This document shows positions 54,257 through 63,497 of a stretch of 64,000 bases of DNA, one piece after another (position 1 is the first letter of the stretch; each line of letters starts with the position of its first letter). This DNA comes from an uncultured Bacteroidales bacterium (lineage in GTDB: Bacteria; Bacteroidota; Bacteroidia; Bacteroidales; F082). The notes under the pieces were generated by a model. That model did no database searches and was not told the DNA's origin. It saw only the letters and a list, made by a program, of their open reading frames with translations. The position numbers and the translations under genes were made by a program. The stretch spans positions 1-64,000 of the forward strand of contig CALAZZ010000146.1 of NCBI GenBank assembly GCA_937926515.1, given 5' to 3'.

Positions 54257-57200
54257 TTAACGATGAAACACCAGTTTTGATCGCAATTCATTTTGTTCGC
54301 CCAACTCGTTGGTCACAATCAAGCGGTAAACATACATGCCTTTTGAAATGGGATAGCCTCCCTCGGTTGATCCATCCCACCTTATTGGAGTGCTACGGTA
54401 ACCACCGGGTTTCATTTCTTCCCTGATGATTCTCACCAGGTTTCCACTCATATTAAATATCTGTATTTGTACTTCCAGCTCACGTCCTGCCTGGTTATGG
54501 TCGAACACAAAATAGGTTTCATTCCTAAATGGATTGGGGTAATTCATCAGGTGATCAAGGGCCATCTGCCCGCTGTTCACCACCACAAACTCCATGCTGG
54601 CTTCACTTGAATTGTTAAACACATCCCATACCTTAAGGCGTAGATGGTGCAGACCTTCATTTAAGGAGTAGAATGGGTAAGCAATGCTGCCCGAATTATT
54701 CTTGTCCAGATCTGAGCGGTAATAATCATTCAAAACGGCAGATAAATTCGTTTCGCCGGTGATGGTGGCCACAATATCATGTCCAATACCCGATCCGGTT
54801 GTATTTATTCCGCTTTCATCCGACACAAATGCAAGCAGTATCGGTCGCTCGTCTGTGGTATCACCGCTTTTGAATGTGGTATCGTTCATGAACAGCCTGA
54901 TCTCCGGACCGTTCTCATCTGCAACCGCATTCTCGTTAAATCCGCCTACTATGAACCCATCGAAATAGCCATGTCCGTCTATGTCGTAATTGGTGGCATA
55001 ATAGCTGATTCGACCGTGTCCAAAGTTGTAGGCTATATCTTTGGGCACTATGAATGAAAACTCAAAATAACCGCTCACCACTGATGCCAGGCCTTGGTAT
55101 ATGATGCTGTTTTGCAGCGTGAACGTCTGTGGAAATCCGTTTTCATCACCTTTGGTCTCAATCTCCCTTTCCTTGTCAAAGACCGTGACATACACCACCC
55201 CATTGAAATCGTTCAGCAGCACACCCTGGTCGTTGGTTACTTTACCACCTATGCTTACCATATCGAGTGCCCTTATCGTATCACTGCGTTGCCCCACATC
55301 TTTCCCGTTGATGTGTGTGGTAACCACTCTTTCGGTAGGATATGCCAGTCGCAAGGCAGGATCACCAAGAAGTACGAACTTACGGTCATTGGCATCGCCC
55401 CTTGATTTTGCCTTGCGTATCACATCACCAAAGCGAGGGTACTCCCCATTTTCCCTGTGGAACATATTGTTGTTGAACACAGCCCTGTTGAGCACCAGGT
55501 TCAAAGAGGCATAAGTGGCACGCGCTGTGGTAAACATAGCGATAGCCCCGCCATTGGGATTCAGAAAGACCATCTCACCTGCCGAAGTTCGCTCCGGATC
55601 ATCATACCTGCTGAATTCACATGTGGCCGTAATAAAAACGGGCAACATGTTTATATTGCGCCAACTTTGAATATCTGCTATCTCCAGGATGCGTTCGGAA
55701 GCCCACCCTACTTCACCACCATGACCGGAATAGTTCATGATCAGCGTTCCTTTTTCCATGCGTCTGTTAATGGCTTGATTCACCTCAGGTGCCTTCTGTC
55801 CACCCGGTGTTGCTATTTGTGGGTAGGCATCCAGATAGATTTTATCAATATTCATGATCGGCCTGGTATTCTGTATCAGGCCGGAAAGGTTCTCCGCATC
55901 ATTCAAATGATGGTTGCTGTCGCCATCATCAGCAACAAACGTAAGGTAGTTCCTCCACGGCCCCATGGTGTTTTCATCTTTTCGTAAATAATGAATAACC
56001 TTGTCCACCATTTGCCTGGCCTGTCTCAGGCTGGATACAGGAAATCTGCCAATGCCAATATCCAGCAAACTACTGGCATTTCCACCCTCGCCATCATCCA
56101 GGTATCCAAAGTAATCGTCAGTGGCTATCGACAGTACAATATGTAAGGATAAATCAGATTGCCAGGTGGGCACGAAATTCGTATTGCCACCTATACGGTC
56201 TTTATAGTCAAATGAAGCGTCTCCGAAAAGAAGTAAATACTTGATTTGGCGACCCGGATCACTGGTCTGATACAACATACGAACAAAATCACGTATAGCA
56301 GTGATATCCTGTCCTCCGGAAGAAAACTCATTGTAGATCAACTTCGGTGTTGTCACATACACCTCCATGCCGCTATGGTTGCGATGAACATTGGCAAGCC
56401 GCTCAGCTTCTTCTATAAACTCATCCGGACTGATAATGAGGTAATCAATATTACGCACCGAATGCAAATTTTGATTGGCCACCTGTCCAACAAACTCTAT
56501 CGGATAGTATGAACTGCCATCAAATGCAATGTATTTACGCAGGATGTTCCCGTCAGCACGCCATATCCGGTTGGTGCCTGACTGGGAGGTTTCAACAAGC
56601 TGAGCATGGACAGGATCAGTCACATCCCAAATGGTCAGCTGTGCCCCGGCAGGGTTCAGTTGATATTCATTGATCTTTTGAATACCTGTGCTTTCCGGAT
56701 TGCTGAAGACCAACTGGGGGCCATGGAACTTTAGCTGTCGCCATGCATTCACACTGATGTAATCGAGCCAGCCTCTTGATGATCCTGCCGTGCGGTTATA
56801 TCTTACGGTTACCTTCACATTTGATGCTCCAGGTGAGAACTGAAATCCTGCGTTGGCAAGTCTGGCATACTCATAGGTTGAAGTGGAGGGAGTCAGGTTT
56901 ACCACTGCCATCAGCTCATCATCCACATGCCACTGAAACGATGCAGGGTTGTGATTACGCGATGCCGCTTCCGACACGACTCTTCCTTCTTTCGAAGTGA
57001 TGATGTCGGGGAACTGAAAATTGAAATCCTGTATCAGGTTAAAGTCAAACACCTCGCCGTACCATGTGCGGCCCATATTGATCAGGTTAATCAAATCCTG
57101 CTCGTGCAACTGATAATCCAGAAATTCAGTCACCACATTTGTTGCCTCGCCTGCCGGAGCATTCTGGGGTTGAACCCGCTTGCCAGGACCCAAATCTGTG

Positions 57201-58066
57201 GTCAGGAAGAAATAGGTGCTGTCCTCATAGTAATTGTTCTGATGTTCAAAAAAACCACTTGCAGGGTTGAGATCCCAGGTAACCGGACCACGGGCATAAA
57301 ACAGAATATAGTCATTCGGATCAAAACTACCATCAGACTCACCCACAACAACAATCGGATTCTCAACCAGGTCATCATGTCGGACTGCGTCATTCTCTTC
57401 CGGTAGGATGCCTCCTCCGTTTCCATATATCCGGATATTTCGAGGATTTATGGATGAAACATTGACTCCCACTTGTTGCAATTCATTGTATGATATGCGG
57501 TGGATACCAGTCTGACCGGTCCTGAACTTATACCAGTTGCCGGTAGCAAGCACTGAGTTATCTGCATAATTGGCCTCATCCTGCCTCATGACAAATGGTG
57601 CATCATCAGTTCCGACTTCAAGCCTGAAACGCAGCAATCTTTCAATGGCACCGCTCTCAGGGTTCAAGCGCAACGGCATCACCGAAACCCCGGCGATATA
57701 CTCCTCCCGTGCCTGACCAATCATATATTTTGCTTTGAACATTGTATCAGGTACAAAACTGCCCAATAGTTCAAACTCTCCGTAAGGCAATGGCTCTGTT
57801 TCAATTACACTTAATTCAATATCCAGTTGCAATGCCTTGTCAACTACATTGAATGTGGTATAATACCATGGAATATGAAGCAAATCGCTATCGTACCTGG
57901 CTTCATCAAAATAAAGTCGTCTGAGGATTTCATGCCCTGGCATATACAGCGAGTCAGCTTGCTTCCAACTGATCTTATAAACTTTACTGTGTAAAATATT
58001 ATCCTGTGCCTGTATGGAAGGAGTAGCTGTCAGTAAAAATAATAATGGTAACAAAATATACCGCAT
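54257..58066 (-). CDS. porU: T9SS C25 family sortase PorU, copy 2
   Basis: This protein of about 1269 residues is nearly the same length as copy 1 and co-linear with it. It has a signal peptide (MRYILLPLLFLLTATPSIQA) and a C25 domain with His782 in IMNYSGHGGEVGW and Cys816 in VFITATCEFSRYD. The C-terminal sorting-type fold starts NYPNPFRNETYFVF. Catalytic positions differ by only one residue from copy 1, so the two arose by duplication and both are predicted active. The ATG at 58066 starts the signal peptide; the 27-codon upstream extension of the frame is rejected. It is divergent from porP/sprF. Confidence 0.92.
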   Translation of the reverse strand: MRYILLPLLFLLTATPSIQAQDNILHSKVYKISWKQADSLYMPGHEILRRLYFDEARYDSDLLHIPWYYTTFNVVDKALQLDIELSVIETEPLPYGEFELLGSFVPDTMFKAKYMIGQAREEYIAGVSVMPLRLNPESGAIERLLRFRLEVGTDDAPFVMRQDEANYADNSVLATGNWYKFRTGQTGIHRISYNELQQVGVNVSSINPRNIRIYGNGGGILPEENDAVRHDDLVENPIVVVGESDGSFDPNDYILFYARGPVTWDLNPASGFFEHQNNYYEDSTYFFLTTDLGPGKRVQPQNAPAGEATNVVTEFLDYQLHEQDLINLINMGRTWYGEVFDFNLIQDFNFQFPDIITSKEGRVVSEAASRNHNPASFQWHVDDELMAVVNLTPSTSTYEYARLANAGFQFSPGASNVKVTVRYNRTAGSSRGWLDYISVNAWRQLKFHGPQLVFSNPESTGIQKINEYQLNPAGAQLTIWDVTDPVHAQLVETSQSGTNRIWRADGNILRKYIAFDGSSYYPIEFVGQVANQNLHSVRNIDYLIISPDEFIEEAERLANVHRNHSGMEVYVTTPKLIYNEFSSGGQDITAIRDFVRMLYQTSDPGRQIKYLLLFGDASFDYKDRIGGNTNFVPTWQSDLSLHIVLSIATDDYFGYLDDGEGGNASSLLDIGIGRFPVSSLRQARQMVDKVIHYLRKDENTMGPWRNYLTFVADDGDSNHHLNDAENLSGLIQNTRPIMNIDKIYLDAYPQIATPGGQKAPEVNQAINRRMEKGTLIMNYSGHGGEVGWASERILEIADIQSWRNINMLPVFITATCEFSRYDDPERTSAGEMVFLNPNGGAIAMFTTARATYASLNLVLNRAVFNNNMFHRENGEYPRFGDVIRKAKSRGDANDRKFVLLGDPALRLAYPTERVVTTHINGKDVGQRSDTIRALDMVSIGGKVTNDQGVLLNDFNGVVYVTVFDKEREIETKGDENGFPQTFTLQNSIIYQGLASVVSGYFEFSFIVPKDIAYNFGHGRISYYATNYDIDGHGYFDGFIVGGFNENAVADENGPEIRLFMNDTTFKSGDTTDERPILLAFVSDESGINTTGSGIGHDIVATITGETNLSAVLNDYYRSDLDKNNSGSIAYPFYSLNEGLHHLRLKVWDVFNNSSEASMEFVVVNSGQMALDHLMNYPNPFRNETYFVFDHNQAGRELEVQIQIFNMSGNLVRIIREEMKPGGYRSTPIRWDGSTEGGYPISKGMYVYRLIVTNELGEQNELRSKLVFHR

Positions 58067-58376
58067 TGGATCAGCGTATTGGTTAACAATGGCAATGCAA
58101 TTCGAAAAAACAACTGAACAGATTTGTCCAACCGTTAGGTATAACAAATCAATCGGTAGAATTGTTTTTATGTAAAAGAATTGATTGACATAAATTTATG
58201 TTTTAACGAAACCTGTCAAGAAATATTGCTAAATTGTAACTTTTATGGTCAAACCTACATATAATGATAGCATATTCATATCTTAGTTAATCATTTTTAG
58301 CAAATGAAGCGCATTCTTATGCAAAAAGGTTGTATAATTGTACCCGAAAAATCCGACCAAAACCATAAAAGGATTT
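58067..58376. other. Divergent region between porU copy 2 and porP/sprF
   Basis: These 310 bp must drive both arms of the secretion locus. A minus-strand -7 match (TAGGTTTG, 58257-58250) would leave a leader of about 180 nt for porU copy 2. No clear plus-strand TAnnTTTG was found. No small gene is supported. Confidence 0.5.
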
Positions 58377-59378
58377 ATGTTTAGAAAATACCTGCTACCG
58401 GCCTTTATCGCATTGGTTTTTACCCCCCTCTTATTGCGCGGGCAAGATCCGGGTTTTTCGCAATTTTACGCCAACCCCCTTTATCTTAATCCGGCACTGG
58501 CAGGAGCTACCGAATGCGGACGCATCAACCTGAATTACCGGAATCAATGGCCGGCATTCTCCAATGCCTTTATTACCTACAGCATCAGTTACGACCAATC
58601 CCTTCCGGTGCTGAATGGCGGCTTTGGTGTCCTCGTTATGAGCGACCAGCAGGGTGATGCAGCTTACAACCGAACTACCGCAGCGGGTTATTATACTTAT
58701 AATTTACAGGTAAGCCACAATGCCATGGTAACCTTTGGTGTGAAAGGTGGCTATTACCAGGAAAAACTTAACTGGGAAAAACTGATCTTTGCTGACCAGA
58801 TCAATCCAACCACAGGACAGATCACCCCCACCAGCGAAACCCCACCGGAGAACCTCGAAATCTCAACCGTTGACTTTGGCGCCGGTATGATCTTTGCAGT
58901 GGAAGATCTGTTTTTTGCCGGCTTCAGCGCAGACCATCTTACCCAGCCTGTACTTTCATTCTACGATGATCCCAACAGCAAGATGCCCATGAAACTGACA
59001 GCCCATGCCGGAACAGTAATCAACCTGACCCAGGGCAGAATTGGAAATTACTACTATACTGATCTCATGCTACAACCAAATATCTTGTACCAGCACCAGG
59101 GCAAATTCAGCCAGCTTAATGCAGGGCTTTATGCCATGAGGCATCCTTTTGTGCTTGGGGCATGGTTCCGTCACAACTTCCAAACAGCTGATGCTGCAAT
59201 TATCCTTGCCGGCATCACATGGAACAACTTCAGGTTTGGGTACAGCTTCGATATCAGCTTGTCAAAAGTAGGACTGCCCGGCGGAGGCGCCCATGAAATT
59301 TCCATCGCATGGGACTTCTGCATTGTGCAGGAAACAAAAAAACGTGTAATTCGAGCAATAAACTCACCCTCATTTTAG
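58377..59378 (+). CDS. PorP/SprF family T9SS membrane protein
   Basis: This outer membrane protein of about 333 residues belongs to the PorP/SprF family. It has a signal peptide ending TPLLLRGQ, then the family start QDPGFSQFYANPLYLNPALAGA, a body with many alternating beta strands and the C-terminal EISIAWDFCI. PorP forms part of the T9SS; SprF-type members anchor large surface proteins such as SprB. No giant adhesin lies next to it. The ATG at 58377 was chosen; a TTG 13 codons upstream is not convincing. It precedes gldJ by 38 bp in the same direction. Confidence 0.9.
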   Translation: MFRKYLLPAFIALVFTPLLLRGQDPGFSQFYANPLYLNPALAGATECGRINLNYRNQWPAFSNAFITYSISYDQSLPVLNGGFGVLVMSDQQGDAAYNRTTAAGYYTYNLQVSHNAMVTFGVKGGYYQEKLNWEKLIFADQINPTTGQITPTSETPPENLEISTVDFGAGMIFAVEDLFFAGFSADHLTQPVLSFYDDPNSKMPMKLTAHAGTVINLTQGRIGNYYYTDLMLQPNILYQHQGKFSQLNAGLYAMRHPFVLGAWFRHNFQTADAAIILAGITWNNFRFGYSFDISLSKVGLPGGGAHEISIAWDFCIVQETKKRVIRAINSPSF

Positions 59379-59416
59379 TTAATATCAAAGTATTTTAGTC
59401 AAAACGAAAATTAAAA

Positions 59417-60892
59417 ATGCTAAGAATCAACAAATTAATCTCTGCAATCATCCTTATAGTAGCTGTAGTATTCCTCGCTTCATGCAGGAAAGAGTATTCA
59501 AGAACTACCGGCTGGGCTTATAATGATCCCGAAATGGGCGGTTTTCAGGTGGCCCAGGTTACCCAACAACCTACCGGCCCCGGCCTGGTAGCTATTGAAG
59601 GCGGTACCTTTTTAATGGGTGGTACACAGGAAGACATCATGTTTGAGTGGAATAATATGCCAAGGAGGGTAACCGTATCTTCCTTCTATATGGACCAGAC
59701 CGAAATCAGCAATCTTGACTACCTGGAATATATCTATTGGTTAAACAGGGTTTATGGGCAAAGTTTCCCGCAAGTCATTCAGAACGCCCTTCCCGATACC
59801 CTGGTATGGCGCGACCGCATGGCATATAACGAACCCATGATCGAAGTGTACTTCAGACATCCTGCCTACCATGATTATCCGGTTGTTGGCGTTAGCTGGG
59901 TGCAGGCCAATGATTATGCCAACTGGCGTACCGACAGGGTAAACGAAATGTTGCTGATTCAGGCAGGTATACTCGACTTTGATCCTGACCAGCGAGATGA
60001 GAACAACTTTAATACGGAAGCCTACCTGGCAGGCCAATATGTTGGCCTCGTGAGGGACGGCATGGAGGACCTTGACCCAAGTGGTACAGGTGTAAGAAGT
60101 GTCCGCTATGAGGATGGTATACTGCTGCCTCGTTACCGGCTACCCACCGAAGCGGAATGGGAATATGCCGCCCTCGGCCTTATCGGAAATACCATGCTGG
60201 AACGTGTTGTTGAACGTAGAATTTATCCCTGGAACGGTGCCGGATTGCGAACACACGATAAAAAGTATTACGGCAGCTTCGTGGCCAACTTCAAAAGAGG
60301 ACCAGGTGATTATATGGGTGTTGCAGGTAACCTGAACGATGGTGCCGCTTTCCCCGCCCCTGTTGCCTCTTATTGGCCAAATGATTACGGCTTGTATAAT
60401 ATGGCAGGTAATGTTTCTGAATGGGTGCTCGATGTGTATCGCCCGCTTACTTATGAAGACATGGCTGACTTTAACCCATACCGAGGAAATGTGTTTATGA
60501 ATAAAATGCAAGATGAGGATGGCTTCCTTGCTGAAAAAGACTCCCTCGGACGTATACGTTACGTTCCCGTAACTGATGAAGAATCTGCTACACGCCCCAA
60601 CTACCGCAAAGCATACAACGTTAACTATCGTGATGGTGACTTTATGTCGTCCATACAAACAGACTGGCTGAATGACCCAGGCGAACCGGATGCCACCGGC
60701 AGAATGTATGACTACGGAGGCACAACACTTATCTCTGATCAATCGCGTGTCTATAAAGGCGGATCATGGGCCGACAGGGCATACTGGCTTAGTCCGGGTA
60801 CAAGACGCTATCTTGATGAAAATGAAGCTTCTTCAACGATTGGGTTCAGATGTGCCATGAATAAAATGGGTGGTTCATTCTCTCGTCGATAA
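59417..60892 (+). CDS. gldJ: Gliding motility/T9SS lipoprotein GldJ
   Basis: This 491-residue lipoprotein has a signal ending FLASC (Cys23) and a formylglycine-generating-enzyme (SUMF1)-like fold without enzyme function. It shares with flavobacterial GldJ the TTGWAYNDPEMGGFQ opening, GPGLVAIEGGTFLMGG, YPVVGVSWVQANDYANWR and the C-terminal GGSWADRAYWLSPGTRRY motif. GldJ is a paralog of GldK/PorK and stabilises the gliding/T9SS ring. The order porU region, gldJ, murF matches the arrangement known from F. johnsoniae relatives, favouring GldJ over PorK. A strong terminator follows. Confidence 0.92.
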   Translation: MLRINKLISAIILIVAVVFLASCRKEYSRTTGWAYNDPEMGGFQVAQVTQQPTGPGLVAIEGGTFLMGGTQEDIMFEWNNMPRRVTVSSFYMDQTEISNLDYLEYIYWLNRVYGQSFPQVIQNALPDTLVWRDRMAYNEPMIEVYFRHPAYHDYPVVGVSWVQANDYANWRTDRVNEMLLIQAGILDFDPDQRDENNFNTEAYLAGQYVGLVRDGMEDLDPSGTGVRSVRYEDGILLPRYRLPTEAEWEYAALGLIGNTMLERVVERRIYPWNGAGLRTHDKKYYGSFVANFKRGPGDYMGVAGNLNDGAAFPAPVASYWPNDYGLYNMAGNVSEWVLDVYRPLTYEDMADFNPYRGNVFMNKMQDEDGFLAEKDSLGRIRYVPVTDEESATRPNYRKAYNVNYRDGDFMSSIQTDWLNDPGEPDATGRMYDYGGTTLISDQSRVYKGGSWADRAYWLSPGTRRYLDENEASSTIGFRCAMNKMGGSFSRR

Positions 60893-60921
60893 ATAGAAAA
60901 AGTGAATTAAACTAATATATA

Positions 60922-60953
60922 CCCCATCCCTGTTATGCCGGGATGGGGTTTTT
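60922..60953 (+). terminator. Rho-independent terminator after gldJ
   Basis: A perfect 9-bp GC-rich stem (CCCCATCCC at 60922-60930 with GGGATGGGG at 60940-60948), a 9-nt loop and TTTTT follow gldJ by about 30 bp. It also shows that the in-frame ATG at 60935 cannot be the murF start. Confidence 0.9.
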
Positions 60954-60967
60954 CATTCCTTTTAGCC

Positions 60968-62263
60968 ATGCATGACCTACTGGAAAAAGTTTATGAACGC
61001 TATCTCGAGCATCCTGAAATTATAACGGATAGCAGACAACCAAGCCAGGGCGGTTTGTTTTTTGCCTTAAAAGGTGAAAACTTCAATGGAAACAAATTCG
61101 TCATGCAAGCCCTCGAAAATGGCGCTTCCTATGCCATCGCTGATGCTGATGATCTGCCGGTAGATAACAGGATCATCAAAGTGGACGATTCCCTGAAATG
61201 TCTGCAACAGCTGGCCGGGCTCCACCGCCACAAGATGAAAGCAAAAGTAATTGCCATTACCGGTTCAAACGGCAAAACCACCACCAAAGAGTTATCTGCC
61301 GCCGTATTGTCAAAAAAATATAATATCATTTCAACACGGGGTAATCTGAATAATCATATCGGTGTTCCCCTTACCCTGCTGCGACTTTCGGAAGAAAACG
61401 AACTGGCTATCATAGAGATGGGTGCCAACCACATGGGTGAGATCCGCGAACTCTGTCAAATAGCAAAACCGGACTATGGCATGATAACCAATATCGGCAA
61501 AGCCCATATCGAAGGTTTTGGAAGCCTCACAGGTGTGATCAACGCAAAGAGTGAGCTCTATACCTATATTGATGATCATCATGGTAAGCTATTTGTTCAC
61601 CTCGACAATCAGCTGCTGGATTCGCTGTCGCGAAATACAAGCCGCTTCACCTATGGTAACTCAACAGCTGCGCATGTATATGGCGAAATCATGGTCCTTA
61701 ATCCCTATATTCACCTGATCTGGGAATATCAGGGCATGCAGTCCTCTCTGCAAACCAATATGATAGGCGAATACAATATGGAAAATATCATGGGGGCAAT
61801 AGCCATAGGTTGCTTTTTTGAAGTTCCACAAGAAGATATTGAAGAGGCCATTAAATCATATGAGCCTTCCAATAACAGGTCTCAACTGATGCAAACCAGG
61901 CATAACCGCATCCTTCTCGATGCTTACAATGCCAACCCGGTAAGTATGAATGTGGCCATCAAAAGTTTCGAGCAAATTCAAAATAAAAAACCGCTATATA
62001 TTTTGGGTGATATGCTCGAACTGGGTGCAATTAGCAGAGAAGAACATGCCAATATTCTGAAGCTTCTTACCGATTTGGATGCCAAGCATGTGATGCTGGT
62101 GGGAACAGAGTTCGGTAAAGTCTATGCAGGTGACGACTGGGAATGGTTCCCAGATGTGGAGGCATTGATCAAAAGACTCCGTAAAAAACCGGTAAGCGGC
62201 TTTGACATTCTGATCAAGGCATCACGAGGTATCAGCCTTGAAAGATCAGTACCATATCTGTGA
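60968..62263 (+). CDS. murF: UDP-MurNAc-tripeptide-D-Ala-D-Ala ligase
   Basis: This Mur ligase of about 431 residues adds D-Ala-D-Ala to UDP-MurNAc-tripeptide, the last cytoplasmic step of the peptidoglycan precursor. The N-terminal UDP-binding domain has ITDSRQPSQGGLFFALKGEN, the ATP loop is AITGSNGKTTTKE (about residues 98-110), then NLNNHIGVPLTLL and EMGANHMGEI, with a C-terminal ligase domain holding LDAYNANPVSMN and LGDMLELG. All are MurF hallmarks. The ATG at 60968 begins after the gldJ terminator, so it is transcribed separately or by read-through. Confidence 0.95.
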   Translation: MHDLLEKVYERYLEHPEIITDSRQPSQGGLFFALKGENFNGNKFVMQALENGASYAIADADDLPVDNRIIKVDDSLKCLQQLAGLHRHKMKAKVIAITGSNGKTTTKELSAAVLSKKYNIISTRGNLNNHIGVPLTLLRLSEENELAIIEMGANHMGEIRELCQIAKPDYGMITNIGKAHIEGFGSLTGVINAKSELYTYIDDHHGKLFVHLDNQLLDSLSRNTSRFTYGNSTAAHVYGEIMVLNPYIHLIWEYQGMQSSLQTNMIGEYNMENIMGAIAIGCFFEVPQEDIEEAIKSYEPSNNRSQLMQTRHNRILLDAYNANPVSMNVAIKSFEQIQNKKPLYILGDMLELGAISREEHANILKLLTDLDAKHVMLVGTEFGKVYAGDDWEWFPDVEALIKRLRKKPVSGFDILIKASRGISLERSVPYL

Positions 62264-62294
62264 TGGCTTACACCCATGAAACCATAATAAACCA

Positions 62295-63356
62295 ATGGAC
62301 AACAAAGTATATACGGTCATAGGCCTTATGTCAGGCACTTCGCTGGATGGCGTAGATATGGCCTGTTGCCGGTTTTATCAGTCAGGAGCCTGGCATTATG
62401 AAATTGTTGCTACACGACATGTCCCCTATACTTCAAATTGGATTCAAAAACTAAATGATGCATTTTATCTTGAACCGGATCAGCTTGACGAACTGGATAT
62501 GGACTATGGAAATTATCTGGGTGAACTGGTGCTCGAATTCATAAACACATCCGGGCTTCGGCCCGACCTGATCTCCTCACATGGCCATACCATATTTCAC
62601 AGGCCGGAACAAGGATATACCCTGCAGCTAGGTGATGGACAGATCATGTCAAAAATTACAGCCTTACCCCTTGTGAACAACTTCCGGCAGTCCGATGTTG
62701 CCAAAGGGGGCCAGGGGGCTCCTCTTGTACCCGTAGGCGACAGCCTGCTGTTTGGTGATTACGGCATCTGTCTTAACATAGGTGGCATTGCCAACATATC
62801 TTATGATCAGTATGGAAAGCGATTGGCTTTTGATGTATGCCCGGCCAACCAGGTTTTGAATCACCTGGCTGGCAAAGCTGGGCTGAAATATGATGAAAAC
62901 GGCACACTGGCAAGTGCCGGCAATGTGTTGCCTGATCTGCTCCATGAGCTCAACGAACTGGACTATTATAAAAAAGAACGCCCAAAATCATTGGGACGTG
63001 AATGGGTTGGCCGGGTGATGTTGCCAATTCTGGATCAAAGTCAAGCCAGGTTGGAAGATCAACTAAATACCCTTTGTTTACATATCGCCATGCAAATTGG
63101 CAAAGCTACCAATGATATGGAAAAATCAACAATGCTCGTTACAGGCGGTGGTGCTCACAACAACTTCCTGATCCATAGTATCTCGCAACAAATAAAACAT
63201 GATATTACAATACCATCTGTCCGGCTTGTTGACTTTAAGGAAGCAATCGTATTTGCTTTTCTGGGGCTGCTTCGCAAGCTGGAACATGTCAACTGTCTGG
63301 CTTCGGTAACCGGGGCTTATGAAGACAGCTGCACCGGCGATTTATTCATGCCATGA
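62295..63356 (+). CDS. anmK: Anhydro-N-acetylmuramic acid kinase
   Basis: This 353-residue sugar kinase of the Hsp70/actin fold recycles cell wall fragments by turning anhydroMurNAc into MurNAc-6-phosphate. The opening GLMSGTSLDGVDMACCRF is the ATP-binding signature; QLGDGQIMSKIT, ADVAKGGQGAPLVP-like DVAKGGQGAPLVPVGD and LNIGGIANISY are AnmK motifs, and VTGGGAHNNFL is near the C-terminus. It lies 31 bp after murF, and both serve peptidoglycan metabolism. Confidence 0.95.
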   Translation: MDNKVYTVIGLMSGTSLDGVDMACCRFYQSGAWHYEIVATRHVPYTSNWIQKLNDAFYLEPDQLDELDMDYGNYLGELVLEFINTSGLRPDLISSHGHTIFHRPEQGYTLQLGDGQIMSKITALPLVNNFRQSDVAKGGQGAPLVPVGDSLLFGDYGICLNIGGIANISYDQYGKRLAFDVCPANQVLNHLAGKAGLKYDENGTLASAGNVLPDLLHELNELDYYKKERPKSLGREWVGRVMLPILDQSQARLEDQLNTLCLHIAMQIGKATNDMEKSTMLVTGGGAHNNFLIHSISQQIKHDITIPSVRLVDFKEAIVFAFLGLLRKLEHVNCLASVTGAYEDSCTGDLFMP

Positions 63357-63497
63357 TTACGAAAAGGCTTTTTTCGTGCCCCTTAAAATAAAACGCATCG
63401 CATCAAGTTATTGTTAACAGCATGGTGTTGAGAATTTGCAACGGCAAAAAGCAGCCATTCAGGAATATCATTTACCTTTAAAACAAATTTATAAACT

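Noticed and set aside
50573..57426. Open frames of 60-210 codons antisense to both porU genes
   Set aside because: They mirror codon usage of long genes on the other strand, lack start signals and known motifs, and would require overlapping coding throughout.
58067..58147. 27-codon N-terminal extension of PorU copy 2
   Set aside because: The signal peptide begins at the ATG at 58066, matching copy 1; the extension would precede it with unrelated residues.
59417..60892. Naming this gene porK/gldK
   Set aside because: The opening (TTGWAYNDPEMGGFQ), the next gene murF and absence of gldL/M/N point to GldJ.
60935..60967. ATG at 60935 as murF start
   Set aside because: It lies inside the perfect terminator hairpin of gldJ; the ATG at 60968 starts the conserved MurF domain.
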